DNA of 41,333 nucleotides, from the NCBI GenBank assembly GCA_009801015.1, contig VHZZ01000012.1, forward strand, positions 551,193 through 592,525, in the 5' to 3' direction. Positions 22,484 through 31,116 of the stretch are shown here, piece after piece. Source of the stretch: Silene noctiflora. Its lineage: Eukaryota > Streptophyta > Magnoliopsida > Caryophyllales > Caryophyllaceae. The stretch's first letter is position 1. Every line of letters starts with the position of its first letter. Below the pieces are notes generated by a model. That model saw only the letters and a list, made by a program, of their open reading frames with translations, made no database searches and had not been told where the DNA came from. Position numbers and translations under genes: made by a program.

Positions 22484-22489
22484 TTACAT
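22484..22489 (-). promoter_or_regulatory. Minimal upstream ORF (ATG-TAA) before the RING gene start
   Basis: On the sense strand the sequence reads ATGTAAAATGG: a start codon immediately followed by a stop, one base before the main ATG. AUG-stop elements are known to stall ribosomes and control mRNA level in some plant genes (boron regulation of NIP5;1 is the standard case). Whether it is transcribed and active here is unknown. Confidence 0.4.
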
Positions 22490-23082
22490 GGGTCGGATGA
22501 AAATTGTGAAAAAGGAAGTCATATATTTCAGAAACTGAGTAAAAGTTGTTTATAGTTATTATAGTTATAAGATTGGAAGTTTTTACGAGAAAAAAAACGG
22601 TTCTTAAGAAGAAATTGCAGGTAGGATAGCTTATAAGGAGGAGGAAGAAGAGGAGGAAATGGTAATGGATTGATTATAGTAAATTGAAAAAGAAAGTCCC
22701 CATATGGACTATGGAGTACTTTTACTTTAGTAAGTGAACTTTTAGGAGCTTAAATAACGGAGGATGATGGATGCATTTGAGAAAGTATCAGTATCGGCAT
22801 CAGCATGCACTAGCGAGAGCTTTTAAAAGGGAAGCGAGCAGACGTGGATCTCGACTAGATACCTTGCCTTTAGCATCTTCCCTTTACTTAGATACCTTGC
22901 TTCACAATTTACATCTTCCGCGACTTCACATTTTCATTTAGCACAGACACTCGTGAGAGATGGAGAGACTCGTTAAATTATTGAGATACCAATTCATATT
23001 TCCTATAAGTAGTTTATAAGATCATCGGCATAATTAAGACCGGAACCAGAATGACAAAATATGATGGACCGTATTTTCTTCC
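22490..23082. other. RING gene upstream region
   Basis: The sense strand just upstream is C/T-rich (a TTCCTCCTCTTCTTCCTCCT-like tract near 22640-22660), a usual plant leader feature. No further gene is seen. Confidence 0.4.
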
Positions 23083-23223
23083 TTACTGGTCCTGTTGGTA
23101 ATAACTGATCAATTGCTGGCTGGTCTAGGCCTGCATTGACGACGATTGTGGGCCTTATATGGACCTGATTTGTGTTGTCTTTGATCCGAATTATTGGGAA
23201 GGTCGGCCTGCTCCATTGACGTA
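23083..23223 (-). pseudogene. RING-H2 gene fragment 1
   Basis: This stretch aligns with the linker-encoding part of the intact RING gene (about 22145-22285). Shared blocks are the sequence around GGTCCTGTTGGTAATAACTG, GGCTGGTCTAGGCCTGCATT, then ATATGGACCTGATT and GATCCGAATT-TTGGGA. It lacks the zinc-ligand region and has no open frame, so it is a non-functional remnant. It is closer to fragment 2 (24782-25003) than to the intact gene. Confidence 0.65.
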
Positions 23224-23499
23224 GTAGGAAAGCACATACGGAAATAATTTAAAATTGTAGGAAGTTGATCGCGCTTGACCTTTGTGTATTATGTGGAGAT
23301 CGAATATAAGAGGGAAGGGCAATTCCCAATTGTATTATTGAATTGTTTTGGGTAATGTATGTGTAGATATATGATAATTTGAGTATATAAATACCTTATT
23401 TATTTATAGTATAAGGTAATTACATTCGCAATATTACCAAATGTTTAATACGAGTAATTCTATTTCCTAATACCATAAAAAGCGACCATTACAAATGAA

Positions 23500-23548
23500 A
23501 GTACATAATAATAATAATAATAATAATAATAGTAGTAGTAGTAGTAGA
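23500..23548. repeat. (AAT)n(AGT)n microsatellite
   Basis: Trinucleotide repeats immediately beyond the stop codon of defensin gene 1, in its probable 3'UTR. Confidence 0.9.
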
Positions 23549-23563
23549 TCTGTAGTTGGATGG

Positions 23564-23929
23564 TCAGGCGCAATAGGAGACACAGAAGCAACGACGACGG
23601 ACACCACGACAATCGCCATCAGGGAAGCCCTCAGTCTTGCAAACACTGGCACAGTTAGTCTTGCTTACACACACTCCTTTGAACTTCTGACTTTGCGACT
23701 CGCATCTCCTCGCCTCCACCACCACCTTCGTCATCCCTGTCTCTGTTCATTTCAATTTATAGAGAGAAGTATAACTGTTGATATCATATACGAGTACTAC
23801 TCTTGTTAAGGATATATATATATAGAGAGAAGTATAACTGTGTAAGAAGTGAAAGGAAGTTAAACCTGTGGACATGGTGATGAGAAGCATAACAAGAACA
23901 AGCGAAATCACACGAATAGAATGCTTCAT
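23564..23929 (-). CDS. Plant defensin 1 (gamma-thionin family)
   Basis: Two exons (23929-23866 and 23736-23564) join to 78 aa. A hydrophobic signal peptide (start [15 protein letters not shown]) is interrupted by the phase-1 intron typical of plant defensins. The mature part begins near residue 31 and has all eight cysteines, C33, C44, C50, C54, C64, C71, C73 and C77, in the CSalpha-beta spacing. The gamma-core (GDC-x6-C) is rich in arginine, and the conserved glutamate after the fourth cysteine (KTEGF) is present. Defensins of this class are secreted, and several inhibit fungi by binding membrane lipids. The protein is a class I type with no C-terminal propeptide. It is paralogous to the gene at 25419-25741. 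A reading frame in another phase across the exon's end and the microsatellite is an artefact. Confidence 0.92.
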
Positions 23930-24027
23930 TTCTCGCCTTATTAGTTCCTTTTTTTTTTCTTATATAAGGGAAATTAATGCTATAATTATCTTGTGATGCA
24001 CCAAACAACTAACAAGCTGCTCGCTCA

Positions 24028-24034
24028 TTATATA
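24028..24034 (-). promoter_or_regulatory. TATA box of defensin 1
   Basis: TATATAA on the minus strand, about 100 bp before the ATG. The equivalent element is found before defensin 2, in a related sequence context (GCTGCTCGC and AAGCTGCTG nearby). Confidence 0.6.
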
Positions 24035-24319
24035 GCCAAATGTTAATTACCTTTTTTATTACGTGTATGTAACTATTCTAGCCGGTTTTATTTGGTCAAA
24101 TACCAAATTATTAGATCGCATTATTGCATCATGTTAACCTTCAATTTGCACTACTAAAATGAGATAACAATACTAAATAATATTGAATCTCTCTATCACC
24201 TTCGCGATCTCATCCTGTAATGTAAACTCCATTAAAATGATGGACCTAAAGAAGCACATACGAGATCCTGCCTAGGTAGTACGGACACTTATAAAAACGT
24301 ATTTAACTTTCTTCTTTTA

Positions 24320-24490
24320 ATTGGACACGCATCCATGGTATTTGGACACAAATACAACTATATAGCTATAAAATTAAACTACAAATATACATATAACTAT
24401 AAAAATAATATTTTATTAAATTTAAATAACTTATCCCGTGTCCTAAATTTTATGGGATGTGGGTGTCTGGTACAGTGGTACATACCAAGA
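24320..24490. repeat. Shortened copy of the 309-665 dispersed repeat
   Basis: It shares GGACACGCATCC, GGACACAAAT, TTTTATTAAATTTAAATAAC and CGTGTCCTAAATTTTATGG with the left-edge repeat. It is followed at once by a run of about 31 T (24497-24527), which could be a poly(A)/(T) remnant. Confidence 0.5.
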
Positions 24491-24493
24491 ATC

Positions 24494-24496
<3 letters not shown>

Positions 24497-24527
<31 letters not shown>
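24497..24527. repeat. Poly(T) tract
   Basis: About 31 consecutive T residues. It may be the reverse-strand poly(A) tail of a retroposed sequence, or simple slippage. Confidence 0.85.
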
Positions 24528-24528
<1 letters not shown>

Positions 24529-24781
24529 GGATAGATCTTCAAGTTATCTTATTTGGATAAAAGTAGAAGTAATTATAAAGTCATCATCTTAATTCCGATC
24601 TATTAGGATATTAGATGATTAGGCCCATTAGGGCGTATCGTCTAGGGTTTAGAGTATTAGGGTTTGGATTCCTGATCCTATCAATATATGTATTGTTATC
24701 ATTAGAAAAACAACTATTATCAATACAATTATCTTTATGAAATATTCTCCCCTCTATAATTCTATCACGATCACTGCAGTT

Positions 24782-25003
24782 TAAGATTGTTGTTGCAAAG
24801 TGGAGAAATAGCCTTGATTCTTAGCCACCGGTCACTGCAGAGGATATGGAAGGCATGGGTGCATGGCATTTTGAGAGTATTTTCTTCGTTACTGGTCCTG
24901 TTGGTAATAACTCAATTGCTGGCTGGTTTAGGCCTGCATTCACAATTGTGGGGTGTCTTGGATCGGAATCCCTGGGATTCGGGGCCTGCGCCAGTGACGG
25001 GTA
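24782..25003 (-). pseudogene. RING-H2 gene fragment 2
   Basis: The left part (AAGATTGTTGTTGCAAAGTG, then AGCCACCGGTCACTGCAG and GGGTGCATGGCA) aligns with the RING C-terminal coding end at about 21988-22072. The right part aligns with the linker region and with fragment 1. The intervening bases encoding most zinc ligands are deleted. No open frame remains. It lies between the two defensin genes, as fragment 1 lies beyond defensin 1. Confidence 0.65.
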
Positions 25004-25418
25004 AGTGAGCCGATCTTTTCTGAGTGTTGGCTTATAATTATCAAGTTAATTACTGAGTAATAATATAATATAATCATCCACTTAGTCTAGATAACTTGTT
25101 GGACAGCGACCGAAAATAAATGTAGAGAATAAAACAAGATCAGAAAATCTAGTAGGACTAGTCTCCGATCAATTTGAAAAGCAAACAGTAGATAAATTAG
25201 CAAGACAAATTAAGTGGGAATCATACATTCATAGTGCATACTACTGTCCCCTTATGCTTAAAAGAGTCTTTGACACACATACACATACTCGAAAAGCGAC
25301 GAATACAAATGACAGTATTATTGTTGACGACAATAACTCAAGGATGGGAGACATAATAATAGTAATGCAGAGTAGTAGGTGATTGTAGTTGGATAGGAAG
25401 ATTATATATTGGTTGAGA

Positions 25419-25741
25419 TCAGGTGCAGTGGGTGAGGCAGAAGCAGCGACGACGGAGACCGCGGCAATGGCCACCAGGGAAGCCCTCAGTCTTGCAGACA
25501 TTGGCACAGTTAGTCCTGCTTACACACACTCCTTTGAACCTCTTGCTTTGTGACTCGCATGTTCTTGCCTCGCCTACTTTCGTCATCCCTATCTCTGCTC
25601 ATTCATAGTAACTCATCAGTATGTTCACTATATATATATATATGAAGCTAATATAAGTAAAAGGAAGTTAATTAAACCTGTGGACATGGCAATGAGAAGC
25701 ATGAGAAGAACAAGCGAAAACAGACGAGTAGAACGCTCCAT
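25419..25741 (-). CDS. Plant defensin 2 (gamma-thionin family)
   Basis: Two exons (25741-25678 and 25588-25419) join to 77 aa, with the same intron position and phase as defensin 1. The signal peptide begins [15 protein letters not shown]. The eight cysteines are C32, C43, C49, C53, C63, C70, C72 and C76, with an arginine-rich gamma-core. Relative to defensin 1 it has several charge changes in the mature part, including a histidine in place of aspartate just before the fifth cysteine and leucine for valine after it. Both copies appear fully functional, so the duplication was followed by amino-acid divergence. The likely role is a secreted antimicrobial peptide, with no further specificity readable from sequence. 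Confidence 0.92.
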
Positions 25742-25826
25742 TATTTATCGTCTTAGTTTAATTTTTGTTGTAAAAGGGAAATGTTAAATTAAATTGTGAT
25801 ATACCAAACTAGTAAACAAGCTGCTG

Positions 25827-25834
25827 TTTATATA
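25827..25834 (-). promoter_or_regulatory. TATA box of defensin 2
   Basis: TATATAAA on the minus strand, about 90 bp before the ATG and matching the arrangement at defensin 1. Confidence 0.6.
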
Positions 25835-26179
25835 GGCAGGCAGGCAGATCAAATGTCGATAATATTTTTTACTAAATTAAAATTGAAAATAAATAAAGAA
25901 TTAAAGATGAGAAAATAAAAGTGGAAATAATTGAGGTCGGACCAGTACTGCGTTGGCTTGCTGCCACACTACACAAAAGTAGTACTCGTAAATTGACAAT
26001 AGATGAGTAAGTAGGATCCATGTCTGTGTCACACACTCGGCTTTTAGCTAGTATTTTCTACACACCACTATGACCTCACCACTATTACTATTACTTTATT
26101 ACTTTATTACATTTATATTTTGTCGGCAACCTTAGCTTTCCTCTCTGCTCTATCTCATTGCTAATTAATCTCATTACTA

Positions 26180-26443
26180 CTCCCTCTCCCTCCGTTCAAT
26201 TCCACACTACTATTATCTATTTTGCACACTATTCACAAGCGAGTATTCAAATTCAATTTTCTCTCAATACGTAAATGAAATTATATTCATGTGGGATCTT
26301 GTTTGATTCGTCTTTACGAATATATTATAAATATCTAACTTTTATAATTTTTGNAAATACGTAGNTAACAATATTTNNCNCGTAAAANACGNNTTGNNAA
26401 ANGTGAAAAAANAAAGTGGTAGTGTNGAGTTGAATGGAGGGAG
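26180..26443. mobile_element. Stowaway-type MITE containing N bases
   Basis: The ends CTCCCTCTCCCTCCGTTCAA and GTTGAATGGAGGGAG are inverted, with TA on both sides (26178-26179 and 26444-26445). About a dozen N bases cluster between 26354 and 26426 in the right arm, so the consensus there is unreliable. The left arm contains the complementary CACACTACTATTATC block. Confidence 0.8.
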
Positions 26444-26544
26444 TAATTAAGTAATTGTACGTGTGGTTTCAACTTCATTCACTTTTATTATTCTAGCAAC
26501 TATTTCATCTACTCCTACTTATTTTGGTGGGTGTAACTAGACAT

Positions 26545-27300
26545 GTTTAATGGGTCGGGCGGGTCGAGTTAGAATACGGGTCAGGTTATACAGGTCAAGA
26601 AATAATTTATAACGTCTTTTTTAATTTATTTTTTTATTTTAAAAAATAATTTTTTAAAAGGTAAAACATATTTAAAATTAATATTTTAATCATATTTAAC
26701 GTTTACATTAATTATTTCAATGTTTACATTAATTATATTGACATAACTAATAAATTTTTTTTTTTAATAATTATTTTATTATTAAGTATTATAAAAGTTA
26801 TATAAAATTGACTTTTTAGTTGTATTTGTAATTTTTAATAACAAAAAAAACAATTTTTTAACTATTTTTTTCAAATATAATACTCCCTACTATTCTATAT
26901 TTTCTTCCATTTTCCTTTTTGCACAAAAAATAGGAAAGTCAATTTGGACCCACCAAAACACAGTACCCCACATGCCATTGAATTTGGGCCACACAAATCA
27001 TGCCAAAAAAAGAAATAGGGAAGAAAACCCGAATAATCGAAATAGGGAAGAAAACCCGAATAATCGAAAAAGGAAATAGGGAAGAAAATATGGAGGGAGT
27101 ATATAAATACTAATATTTTAATAAAATTCTTGATTTACCATTGACCCAACAGGTCGACCAGTTCGGGTCGAGTCTCAATCCTAAAATAACGGATCATTTT
27201 CGGTTCGGGTCAAACGGGTTACGGGTCAAAAAAACCGATTTTTTAACCCTTAAAACGGGTCGGGCGGGCCGAATTTCCGAGTCGGGTCGAGTTTTGAGAG
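26545..27300. repeat. GGGTC-rich degenerate repeat split by a MITE
   Basis: The left block (26546-26600) has GGGTCGGGCGGGTCGAGTT and the right block (27139-27300) has GGTTCGGGTCAAACGGGTTA and GGGTCGGGCGGGCC units. Between them is very AT-rich sequence plus the nested MITE at 26883-27099. The arrangement resembles the element around 13510-14400. The 72-codon open frame here has no gene character. Confidence 0.5.
26883..27099. mobile_element. Stowaway-type MITE nested in a GGGTC repeat
   Basis: CTCCCTACTATTCTATATTT at the left and AAATATGGAGGGAG at the right, both flanked by TA (26881-26882 and 27100-27101). The interior carries a tandem GAAATAGGGAAGAAAACCCG unit near 27013-27060. Confidence 0.8.
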
Positions 27301-28389
27301 GTATATGTGTAACTCCTACTGTACTAATGTCAGTTTCTCACCTCTTTTATTTGGTGTAAAGTCGATTAAGATCTTATAAGGGACTTTACATGATGAGAGG
27401 ATGTGTGGCCACGGTCTATAAACTAAATTGATCCAACATCACTCGTTACCTATTATTATCTCAACTAGTAGTGAATCACTCAGCGATGACGTGATAGTTA
27501 ACGATGATTAGAACAAGATCAAATTGACGTTTAGCTTTAAAAATAAAATAAAAGAGTTTTAGAGTCGAGTATCATTTCATGTGTGTATATAAGACAAATT
27601 TGTTACTTAAGACAAATTTGTTACTTAGCTTTTTCTTAAGCATTTTTATCTTATTCATATTACTAGACTTGGACCCAGTCTTAAATAAGAATTCATATAT
27701 ATAATATAGTGTTCTTTAAAAAGTAGGATAGAGTATCAATGTATCATTAGGGATCTTTTACCTTTTTTTTTTGATATTATTGTTTTAGCAAAAGAAAGCT
27801 CTCATGAAAACCTTTGGGTAGTCTGAGCTTTGTGTTGCTAAACCTCATCTTGCAACTGATTATCAATTTATTATACGGAGCACTTGGTTTTGATCAACGA
27901 TTATTGGTGCCTTTTTCTTACCAACTTTTACTTTTGCTTAGTATATAAGTATGTGGAACGTGGTAGAACTGTGGAAGTGTATCTCGGATTCTCGGGGCAG
28001 AGCCATGCATATATATTCTTTTGATAAGTATTACTAGAATAATAAATTTTTATTTCTTTTGTTATTAATAATTTATATTATTAATTCATAATGTCTTTTG
28101 TTTTCAATATAAGCTCATTATAAATTATGAAGTCAGGATCGTCACACCAAGTTGGTAACTTGGGGTTAGGAGAAGCCGAGAAGCTGATCGAGTTGTGTGA
28201 GGTACAAAGTATATATTTATTAATTAGAGCTTGTGTTAAATTGAGTGTAGTTAATAATTCACAAAATGGTTACGGAGTAAGTTTTCTATCAAGACAAATT
28301 TAAAATAATATTGGGTGTGATCGCATATTCGCATGCATGTCTCAAGTTTGTTAAAAGCAATCCACAAATTCTCACGTATGTATCAAACT
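27301..28389. other. AT-rich gene-free interval
   Basis: The only clear structure is a perfect 18-bp tandem duplication, AAGACAAATTTGTTACTT, at 27591-27608 and 27609-27626. No gene or RNA is recognised. Confidence 0.4.
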
Positions 28390-28860
28390 ACTATAAATAC
28401 CCTGTTAATTAGGGTTTTAGATTACTTACCAATCACTCTTTCTCCCTTTTCTAAACTTTTAAAAATCATCATCATCAACAAATATAGTTAAAGCCCTAAG
28501 CAATGTCGATTGTTGCAAAACTAGCTAGTAATATAATGCCGCTTTGGAAACGGTAATGACTAAGGCCATCCCTCTCGCATACGTCGCACTTTCTCGTCGT
28601 CTTCTCGCCAATCGTCCTATTGGTTCTCGTTCAATTTCCACTCTTTCTCAGCTAGCCTCCTTTGATGCCTAATCATTCTCCAACACAAATTAAAATAGTT
28701 TACGACAATGTTGCTAATTTTGTGTTACTTGTAGTCTACGACAATGTTGGTTCCTGCAGCGATGGGCGACCCTTCTAGCATGATAGCATCGGCTCTAGCT
28801 CTCTACAAGAATGTTATAGTCAATAAACAACATGGTAACAATAATTTACGAGAGACCTGG
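28390..28860 (+). pseudogene. Truncated copy of the stomatin-like gene
   Basis: The first part matches the leader and exon 1 of the gene at 31117: leader TTTTAGATTA and CATCATCATCAACA, then ATGTCGATTGTTGCAAAACT (ATG at 28503), CTCTCGCATACG and TTTCCACTCTTTCTCAG. The frame is broken by a short insertion after about ten codons. The sequence then jumps to CTTGTAGTCTACGACAATGT and CCTTCTAGCATGATAGCATC, which match the end of intron 8 and exon 9 of the parent (38632 onward). Exons 2-8 are missing. Because intron 8 sequence is retained at the junction, this is a DNA-level duplicate with an internal deletion, not a processed retrocopy. Confidence 0.85.
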
Positions 28861-28893
28861 CTCTACACTCGTTGATTTTCCAACACAAATTAA

Positions 28894-29185
28894 GGGGTTG
28901 TTTGGTTCAACATGGGAAGATAAAGTTCCCAGAAAGTTAAGTTCATGTGAATTTGTAATTCATGTGAATTGCAAAAATGTTGTTTGGTTGTCATGTAGGA
29001 AGTGAATTCATGTGGAAAGTTGCACTTACCAAGGGGGATAGGTAAGCAACTTCCTACATTATGGAGAAATTAGAGTTCCTTCGAAAGTTCTACTTCCCAT
29101 AAAATGGGTAACCAAGCAACATCACATTAAGCTAATTCATGGGAAGTCTACTTCCCATGATTTAAGGGGACAACCAAACAACCCC
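28894..29185. mobile_element. Tourist (PIF/Harbinger)-type MITE
   Basis: Terminal inverted repeats GGGGTTGTTTGGTT and AACCAAACAACCCC, with a 3-bp TAA duplication on each side (28891-28893 and 29186-29188), are diagnostic of Tourist elements. The 292-bp interior contains paired GGGAAGT/ACTTCCC arms and no gene. It is inserted at the right edge of the stomatin-like pseudogene. Confidence 0.85.
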
Positions 29186-29344
29186 TAAATCTCGAGCACG
29201 TGGAAGCCCAAACAAGAACCGATGAGTTAATCGAGGACATTATTACTACTTGATTTATTACAGGAATAAACTAATTTGATTTAACTATTATTATTAGGAT
29301 TAATAATTAGAGTAATAAATTCACTTGTTTTTGTCTATATCATA

Positions 29345-29400
29345 TCTTAGTCTAGTGGTTAAAACGGATCCTAGGTTTCGAACTTCTTCAAGTTGAAGCA
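29345..29400 (+). mobile_element. Possible tRNA-derived SINE promoter
   Basis: TAGTCTAGTGG fits the RNA polymerase III A box, and TTTCGAACTTC about 28 bp later resembles a B box. Their spacing suits a SINE or a decayed tRNA. No cloverleaf can be drawn, so it is not called a tRNA gene. Confidence 0.35.
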
Positions 29401-29970
29401 ATGAAGAAAAGGAGAGAGGAGATTCCGGGGATAAATGCATACGGTTAACAAAGTTCATACCCACACCTTTTACTATGATGTTCAATTGACTTGTTAACAT
29501 ATAAGGAGTAGAATATCACGTGTTACAACTGTAGATGTAATTCAAGATTTATTTTTTGTAATTACAATTGTGTTTTTCGTATCAAAGAAAGTTGGTTATT
29601 TGTTAACAATGTTATTTCTTCTAATTAATAATCGTATCACTAATATAATGCAAGATTATTCAATATAAACGACATTTTTACAACCATTAAACTAAAATTT
29701 GCCCATTTTTGTTCATGTATTGGGTTATTTGGGTATTTACTAAACCTTAGGTGAAATTGAATTTATTTTAGTTAATAAAATATATCGTATTTATTGCAAT
29801 TGGTCAACTTTCTTGTCATCACCTTATTTTATTCGGAGACTTGTCAATATCTAAATTAACAAAATTAACAAAATTTGGGGATGATTACCAAAATAAAAAT
29901 AGTGACTCTAGAACTTTAGAATTCATACAGACACTCATTTTCACCCCATTTCTTTAATATAGGAGAGACG
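29401..29970. other. AT-rich gene-free interval
   Basis: No recognisable gene or bounded repeat between the SINE-like scrap and the foldback element. Confidence 0.35.
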
Positions 29971-29978
29971 TATTTTAA

Positions 29979-30994
29979 CAAAATTGCTAAATACCGCCCT
30001 TACTTTACTCATACCGCCCCTAATTTCATTTCCAACATACCAAGTTTGCCCTTCTCTTTCTAAAAAATATTTCTAATAATACTTTATTAAATTTACAAAA
30101 TCAAGACCGCTTCGAAAAATCAAAATCCCACATATCACTTTTCCTTCTTTACGTATTTTAGCAACATTGATTTTCGTATATTAAACGATAATATAATTAA
30201 TAACCAAAAATTTTAAATTAAAAACAAAAATGACGTTTAGAAACAAAAAAATTTCAAACGGCCATAACTTTGTACTTGAGTGTCCGATTTTGACGATTTT
30301 TTTTTCCAAATTGCTTAACTTTACAAGACGAACATAGTGGTAAAAAAAGGATAATGGGCTCATTTGTGTGAAAAACACGAACCGACCTAGGTCAGTTCAT
30401 GTAAATCACACGAATGGGCCTAGGCGAGTTCATGTGGATTACACGAACTGGCCTAGGCTGGTTCGTGTAAACCACATGAATCGGCCTAGGTCAATTCGTG
30501 TGTTTTACATGAATAAACCGTTTCAATTTTTTTTCCATTGCGTTCGTCTCGTCGAAATAAGCAATTTGGAAAAAAAATTCGTTGAAAACGGACACTTGAA
30601 CCCAAAGTTATGGCCGCTTAAGTTTTTCGTTCTTAATAATCAATTTTTATCCCAATTTAAATCGTCATTATTTATCGTTTATGTTAGTATCAATAATCGT
30701 CAAACATTGTAAAAAGTTCATTAATTCGTTAATTCAATATTATTTTTTTGTTAATTTATCGGTAATTAATACGATAATTCATATCTAATTTAAGTTACCG
30801 TAACTTATTTTCGATTAATCGATATAAAATAATGTTAAAAATATATTGTAGAGAGAGAAAGACAAAGTCAAAACTCCGGAATATTATGTATGGCAAAATA
30901 ATACAGTTAGTAAATTAAATAGTTAAGGACAATATGGTAATTTATTTGGGGCGTTATGTGTAACACGTGGGACGGGACGATATTTAGCAAACTC
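29979..30994. mobile_element. 1-kb foldback transposable element
   Basis: The ends read CAAAATTGCTAAATACCGCC and GATATTTAGCAAACTC, with an identical 8-bp flank, TATTTTAA (29971-29978 and 30995-31002), as the target duplication. The two halves are diverged inverted copies over several hundred bases: the left CGGCCATAACTTTGTACTTG and TTTCCAAATTGCTTAACTTT reappear reversed at the right near 30555-30620. The 8-bp duplication suits hAT or Mutator-like elements. The loop centre holds the 33-bp tandem array listed separately. It has no transposase, and its right end is about 120 bp before the SLP start codon. Confidence 0.75.
30376..30507. repeat. Four tandem 33-bp palindromic units
   Basis: Four contiguous units of exactly 33 bp start at 30376, 30409, 30442 and 30475. 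Each follows CAYGAA-x-x-x-x-CCTAGG-x-x-x-x-TTCRTGT and is itself nearly self-complementary around CCTAGG. They sit at the centre of the foldback element. Because 33 is divisible by three, one frame encodes an 11-residue repeat (…NRPRSVHV…), but nothing suggests translation. Confidence 0.9.
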
Positions 30995-31116
30995 TATTTT
31001 AATGACATCGGTGTGAAATTGAGGGTCACATCCTCGGGGTTTTAGATTAGCAATCGCTCTTTCTCTCTCTCTCTCCTAGGGTTTTCGAAATCATCATCAT
31101 CAAAAATTGTTCAACA

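Noticed and set aside
23467..23652. Minus-strand frame ending in a poly-Leu stretch at the defensin 1 exon
   Set aside because: Out-of-frame shadow of the defensin combined with a microsatellite; the true frame ends at TGA 23566-23564 with the eighth cysteine just before it.
29345..29400. tRNA gene
   Set aside because: A and B box-like motifs are present but no cloverleaf stems can be formed; listed as a SINE-like scrap.
30376..30507. CRISPR-like array
   Set aside because: Units are contiguous with no spacers, in a plant transposon; CRISPR does not occur in plant nuclear DNA.
30368..30712. 114-codon frame with an 11-residue repeat
   Set aside because: A by-product of the 33-bp array in a foldback transposon; no start context or domain.
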